A stretch of 6,649 bases of DNA from JBBRLG01 sp038231495 (lineage in GTDB: Bacteria > Planctomycetota > Planctomycetia > Gemmatales > Gemmataceae): contig JBBRLG010000423.1 in assembly GCA_038231495.1 (NCBI GenBank), positions 1 to 6,649 on the forward strand. Reading direction: 5' to 3'. Of this stretch, positions 4,350-6,649 are shown piece by piece. Positions within the stretch are counted from its first letter, which is position 1. Each line of letters opens with the position of its first letter. The translations under genes were made by a program, and so were the position numbers. The notes under the pieces were generated by a model. That model saw only the letters and a list, made by a program, of their open reading frames with translations, was not told the DNA's origin and searched no databases.

Positions 4350-6218
4350 TCATTTGTTCGACTCGGCCATGAATTCGACGTTGGCGAACGTCGCGTGGTA
4401 GCCGGCGGTGAAAACTCCCAGTGTTCCACTGTACGGTTCGGGTTCGGCGGCGGTATTCGCCTCGGCGGAATAGATGCCGGTCAACTGTTCCGACCCGAAG
4501 CGGGCCAGTCCGAGCCGTTCCTGGAAGACGGCGATGACGAGAACATTTTCGCCCGCGGTCGGCGGCAGGATGCCGTGTTTGGATTGCCATTGGCGAGAAA
4601 ACCGCACCTCGCCAAACCGGTCGTAGGAAAGTTGGCCCAGGCCGCGCAGGACGGAGAAGCGGTCCGAACCCTTGTCGTCGATCAGGTGCTCGAGGCCGGC
4701 CATCTGGAACGAAGCAAAGGTCGCGTCGGGTTTCTTGGCCTTCTGGGCCGCGGCGTCCTCGTGGTAGCCCCAGAAGATGCCGAAGTTGCCGCTCCAGGGG
4801 GCCTGGGTGATGCCGGCCTGGATGGTGAAGCGGGTCCGCGCGGTCGTCCCCAGCTTGAAGAAATGGATGTCGGGGCTAGTCACCTTGAGGAGCCGCGGGC
4901 CTTTGTCCCACTGCCAGCCGGCCGGCGGCGCGTCCCCGCCGTCCCAACCGGCCGGGATCGGCATTTGATCAAGGAGGGGATGATGTCCGGCCGCCGGCAA
5001 ATCGTCGAGGAGGCGAAGGTCGAAAGGTTTCTCGGCCGGCTTGGAAGGCTCGACGAGATATGTTGGGGATGTTTCGGCGCTACGGGGGAACAGCGCCGGG
5101 GCCAGGAACCAGATTGCCGTCGGTACGCAGGCCAGAACACCGACGCCGACCAACAGCGGCAACCACGCGCGGTGCCGCGGCGGCAGTTGCATCGGGGGTG
5201 CCGGCGGGGTGCTCGACAGCGTCTCGGTGCGCGCGCCGGTCAGCCGTGAAAGCTCTGCCGGCAGCGGCACCGGCAACGGCTGAAGGACCGTGTCGGCAAG
5301 GTCGTCCGCTCCGCCGAGCAGCAGCAGCGGTTGACTGCCGGCGGCGAAAGGGGCCAGCGCCCGGGCCACGTCTCCTGCCGTTGGGTAACGCTCGGCAGGA
5401 TCCTTGGCCGTCATGCGCAATAGCACCGGCCGCAGTCCTTCGGGAATTGACGGAAACTCCGCGACGGCCGTCAACGGCACGTGGCCGTGGGCGTAGAGCT
5501 TGCGGGCGACATTGTCGTACTGGGGACCGGCGAACGGGGCGTGGCCGGTCAACAGTTTGAAGAGCGTGCAACCGAGGCTGTACTCGTCGGTGCGCCCGTC
5601 CACCCGGCCGCTGCCGGACGCCTGCTCCGGTGCCATGTAGTCGTAGGTTCCCAGGGCGCAGCCTTCCGGCGTGCGTTCCCGGTCGGCCATGTCGATCTCG
5701 TGCAGTCGGGCCAGGCCGAGGTCGAGGATCTTCACCAGGCCGGCCGGGGTCAGGATCAAATTGGACGGCTTGACGTCGCGATGAACAAGCGTCTGGTGAA
5801 CGTAATCGAGACCCACCGCCGCCTGCCGGACCAGTTCGCAGGCGTCGGCTGTTTCCAGCCGGCCGCGCCGCACAACCAGGCGGGACAGGTCCGCACCCTC
5901 CAGGTACTCCATGACGAGGAAAAAGAGGCCGTTCTTCTCCCCGCCGTCGGTCGCGCGGACGACGTTCGGATGGTCCATCTGGCCGATCGCCTGCATTTCG
6001 CGCAGGAAGCGACTTACCAGTTCGGGACTGTTGTTCTTGTCGAGGCGGAGGACCTTGATCGCGACGAAGCGCTTGAGGCTGAGGTGAAACCCCTTGTAGA
6101 CGGTGCCCATGCCGCCCTGGCCGATGATGCCGAGGACCTGGTAACGGTCGAGCAGCGCGGCGACATTGCCCGGCGGGTAGGTGGGGGTCGAGGAACTGGG
6201 CTGGGCGGATTCCGACAT
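4350..6218 (-). CDS. Transmembrane PknB-type Ser/Thr protein kinase with extracytoplasmic jelly-roll-like domain
   Basis: This encodes 622 residues: a cytoplasmic Ser/Thr kinase, one membrane span and an outer domain. The kinase (about 26-292) has the Gly-rich loop GQGGMGTVYKG (33-43), VAIK with Lys55, the catalytic HRDVKPSN (146-153, Asp148), DLG (166-168) in place of DFG, and APE (196-198). A proline-rich juxtamembrane stretch leads to a hydrophobic span at about 352-377. The C-terminal part (about 385-622) has the strand pattern and GTLGVFTAGYHATFANVEFM ending typical of concanavalin-like/DUF1080 (3-keto-disaccharide hydrolase-like) jelly rolls, so it may bind a sugar or another ligand outside the membrane. 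All catalytic residues are present, so it should be active. The ATG at 6218 has a GGGAGA site (6224-6229) five bases upstream; an ATG at 6269 would add 17 unrelated residues. It is the first gene of an apparent three-gene unit. Substrates are unknown; the identity of the outer domain is moderately sure. Confidence 0.93.
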   Translation of the reverse strand: MSESAQPSSSTPTYPPGNVAALLDRYQVLGIIGQGGMGTVYKGFHLSLKRFVAIKVLRLDKNNSPELVSRFLREMQAIGQMDHPNVVRATDGGEKNGLFFLVMEYLEGADLSRLVVRRGRLETADACELVRQAAVGLDYVHQTLVHRDVKPSNLILTPAGLVKILDLGLARLHEIDMADRERTPEGCALGTYDYMAPEQASGSGRVDGRTDEYSLGCTLFKLLTGHAPFAGPQYDNVARKLYAHGHVPLTAVAEFPSIPEGLRPVLLRMTAKDPAERYPTAGDVARALAPFAAGSQPLLLLGGADDLADTVLQPLPVPLPAELSRLTGARTETLSSTPPAPPMQLPPRHRAWLPLLVGVGVLACVPTAIWFLAPALFPRSAETSPTYLVEPSKPAEKPFDLRLLDDLPAAGHHPLLDQMPIPAGWDGGDAPPAGWQWDKGPRLLKVTSPDIHFFKLGTTARTRFTIQAGITQAPWSGNFGIFWGYHEDAAAQKAKKPDATFASFQMAGLEHLIDDKGSDRFSVLRGLGQLSYDRFGEVRFSRQWQSKHGILPPTAGENVLVIAVFQERLGLARFGSEQLTGIYSAEANTAAEPEPYSGTLGVFTAGYHATFANVEFMAESNK

Positions 6219-6301
6219 GGCGATCTCCCGTGGACGGCCCTTGGAGCACAGGCACAAAGACGTTCGCACCGCTCCCGCCGCGTTCCGTGTCTCGTCCGCC
6301 T

Positions 6302-6330
6302 ATTAGCTTCGGTTCGGTGGGGTTTGTCAA
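6302..6330 (-). promoter_or_regulatory. Sigma70-like promoter for the kinase operon
   Basis: On the minus strand a perfect TTGACA (6330-6325) is followed after exactly 17 bp by GCTAAT (6307-6302), which matches the -10 consensus at 4 of 6 bases. Transcription would start near 6295 and give a leader of about 75 nt before the kinase ATG at 6218. It lies in a relatively AT-rich patch of an otherwise GC-rich region, as expected for a promoter. Confidence 0.45.
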
Positions 6331-6444
6331 GAAATAACTAGGAGTTGCCTCGGGTGTGGCAATTGTTTCGGGTGAGGACTCCACCAACCCCGGAAGCTTT
6401 TTCTGGTGCGGAAGATCCGCCCGGTCACGCGAGACACGACAACC

Positions 6445-6488
6445 GCTTTTCCTTTGGCAAGGGTGGGCTTTTCCTTTGTCAAGGGTCG
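6445..6488. repeat. Two-copy 22-bp tandem direct repeat upstream of the kinase
   Basis: Copies at 6445-6466 and 6467-6488 agree at 20 of 22 bases; each begins GCTTTTCCTTTG on the plus strand. Read on the minus strand each copy carries a TTGACA- or TTGCCA-like hexamer next to AAAGGAAAAG. The repeats start about 115 bp upstream of the promoter candidate. The 22-bp period is about two helical turns, so the copies face the same side of the helix, as paired regulator sites often do. That role is inferred. Confidence 0.6.
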
Positions 6489-6540
6489 AGATTGGCGAGG
6501 GTCGAATGGGGGCATGGTTCAATTTCGGTCTTTTTTAGGT

Positions 6541-6590
6541 ACCACTACGGACGCTCAGCGGCCTCGCCGAGACGGCGAGTTGAGCGTGGT
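6541..6590. repeat. Interrupted multi-part hairpin near the right edge
   Basis: Nested arms: ACCA/TGGT (6541-6544, 6587-6590), CGCTCA/TGAGCG (6552-6557, 6581-6586) and CTCGCC/GGCGAG (6563-6568, 6574-6579) around a 5-nt loop. A short TTTT follows on the plus side (6593-6596) and a T-run (6531-6536) precedes it. As A-run in minus-strand RNA this is not a clear terminator in either direction. It may be an imperfect terminator for a plus-strand gene or an intergenic repeat. Confidence 0.4.
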
Positions 6591-6649
6591 GCTTTTGTCG
6601 GCTGGACCGACGGCGGTTTACGGGCGCGCGGCGCGTCCGAAGCCGAGTA

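Larger units (their letters stand above)
6331..6649. other. Gene-free region upstream of the kinase promoter
   Basis: About 320 bp with no confident gene. It contains a 22-bp tandem direct repeat (6445-6488), a small inverted repeat TTGCC/GGCAA (6345-6349 and 6358-6362), and hairpins at 6541-6590 and 6597-6611. The last ~110 bases are open in one plus-strand frame (from an ATG at 6514) and in two minus-strand frames that end at 6545 and nearby. None has clear coding bias, so a gene end or start at the right edge cannot be decided. Confidence 0.5.

Noticed and set aside
5481..6341. Plus-strand frame of 286 codons opposite the kinase
   Set aside because: It is antisense to a gene with all catalytic motifs, and no family motif is seen in it.
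5080..6522. Long minus-strand frame of 480 codons over the kinase gene
   Set aside because: It is Arg/Pro/Gly-rich and out of frame with the kinase, whose motifs are complete; it is a GC-rich shadow.
6514..6649. Plus-strand gene start from ATG 6514 to the right edge
   Set aside because: No clear ribosome binding site, crosses a hairpin, and two minus-strand frames are equally open; cannot be decided.

Overview
The window looks like chromosomal DNA from a planctomycete, probably in or near the Gemmatales. This rests on several traits together: high GC; a PknB-type Ser/Thr kinase with a DLG instead of DFG triad, a single membrane span and a large extracytoplasmic C-terminal domain; unlinked type IV-pilin-like (pseudopilin) genes; a Cys-rich glycosyltransferase; and a long palindromic repeat whose sequence I associate, from memory only, with Gemmata-like genomes. 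No search was possible, so the taxonomic call is an inference.

All five confident genes are on the minus strand and are read from right to left. A noncoding region (about 6219-6649) holds a good sigma70-like promoter (TTGACA, 17-bp spacer, GCTAAT), a 22-bp tandem direct repeat and hairpins. From it runs a first apparent operon: the membrane Ser/Thr kinase (4350-6218); a 269-residue Cys-rich protein of unknown function 25 bp downstream (3515-4324); and a GT71-like glycosyltransferase with an N-terminal cysteine module 8 bp further on (2205-3506). The tight spacing suggests co-transcription. The kinase would sense something outside the membrane, and the glycosyltransferase would modify a surface or secreted product, but no direct link between the three is shown.

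The glycosyltransferase gene ends inside the arm of a perfect 29-bp inverted repeat (2150-2222), which supplies its last codons and its stop. Beyond it lies a gene-free region of about 395 bp (1810-2204) with several GC-rich hairpins and a weak promoter candidate.

A second unit follows: two prepilin-like genes (937-1809 and 221-850). Both have a type III signal peptide with Glu at +5, and the second has GspG-like motifs. They are separated by 86 bp holding a 14-bp stem-loop that pairs fully only in the minus-strand transcript. Past them, the first 129 bases may hold the start of another minus-strand gene that leaves the window. No tRNA, rRNA, CRISPR, transposase or phage gene was recognised.
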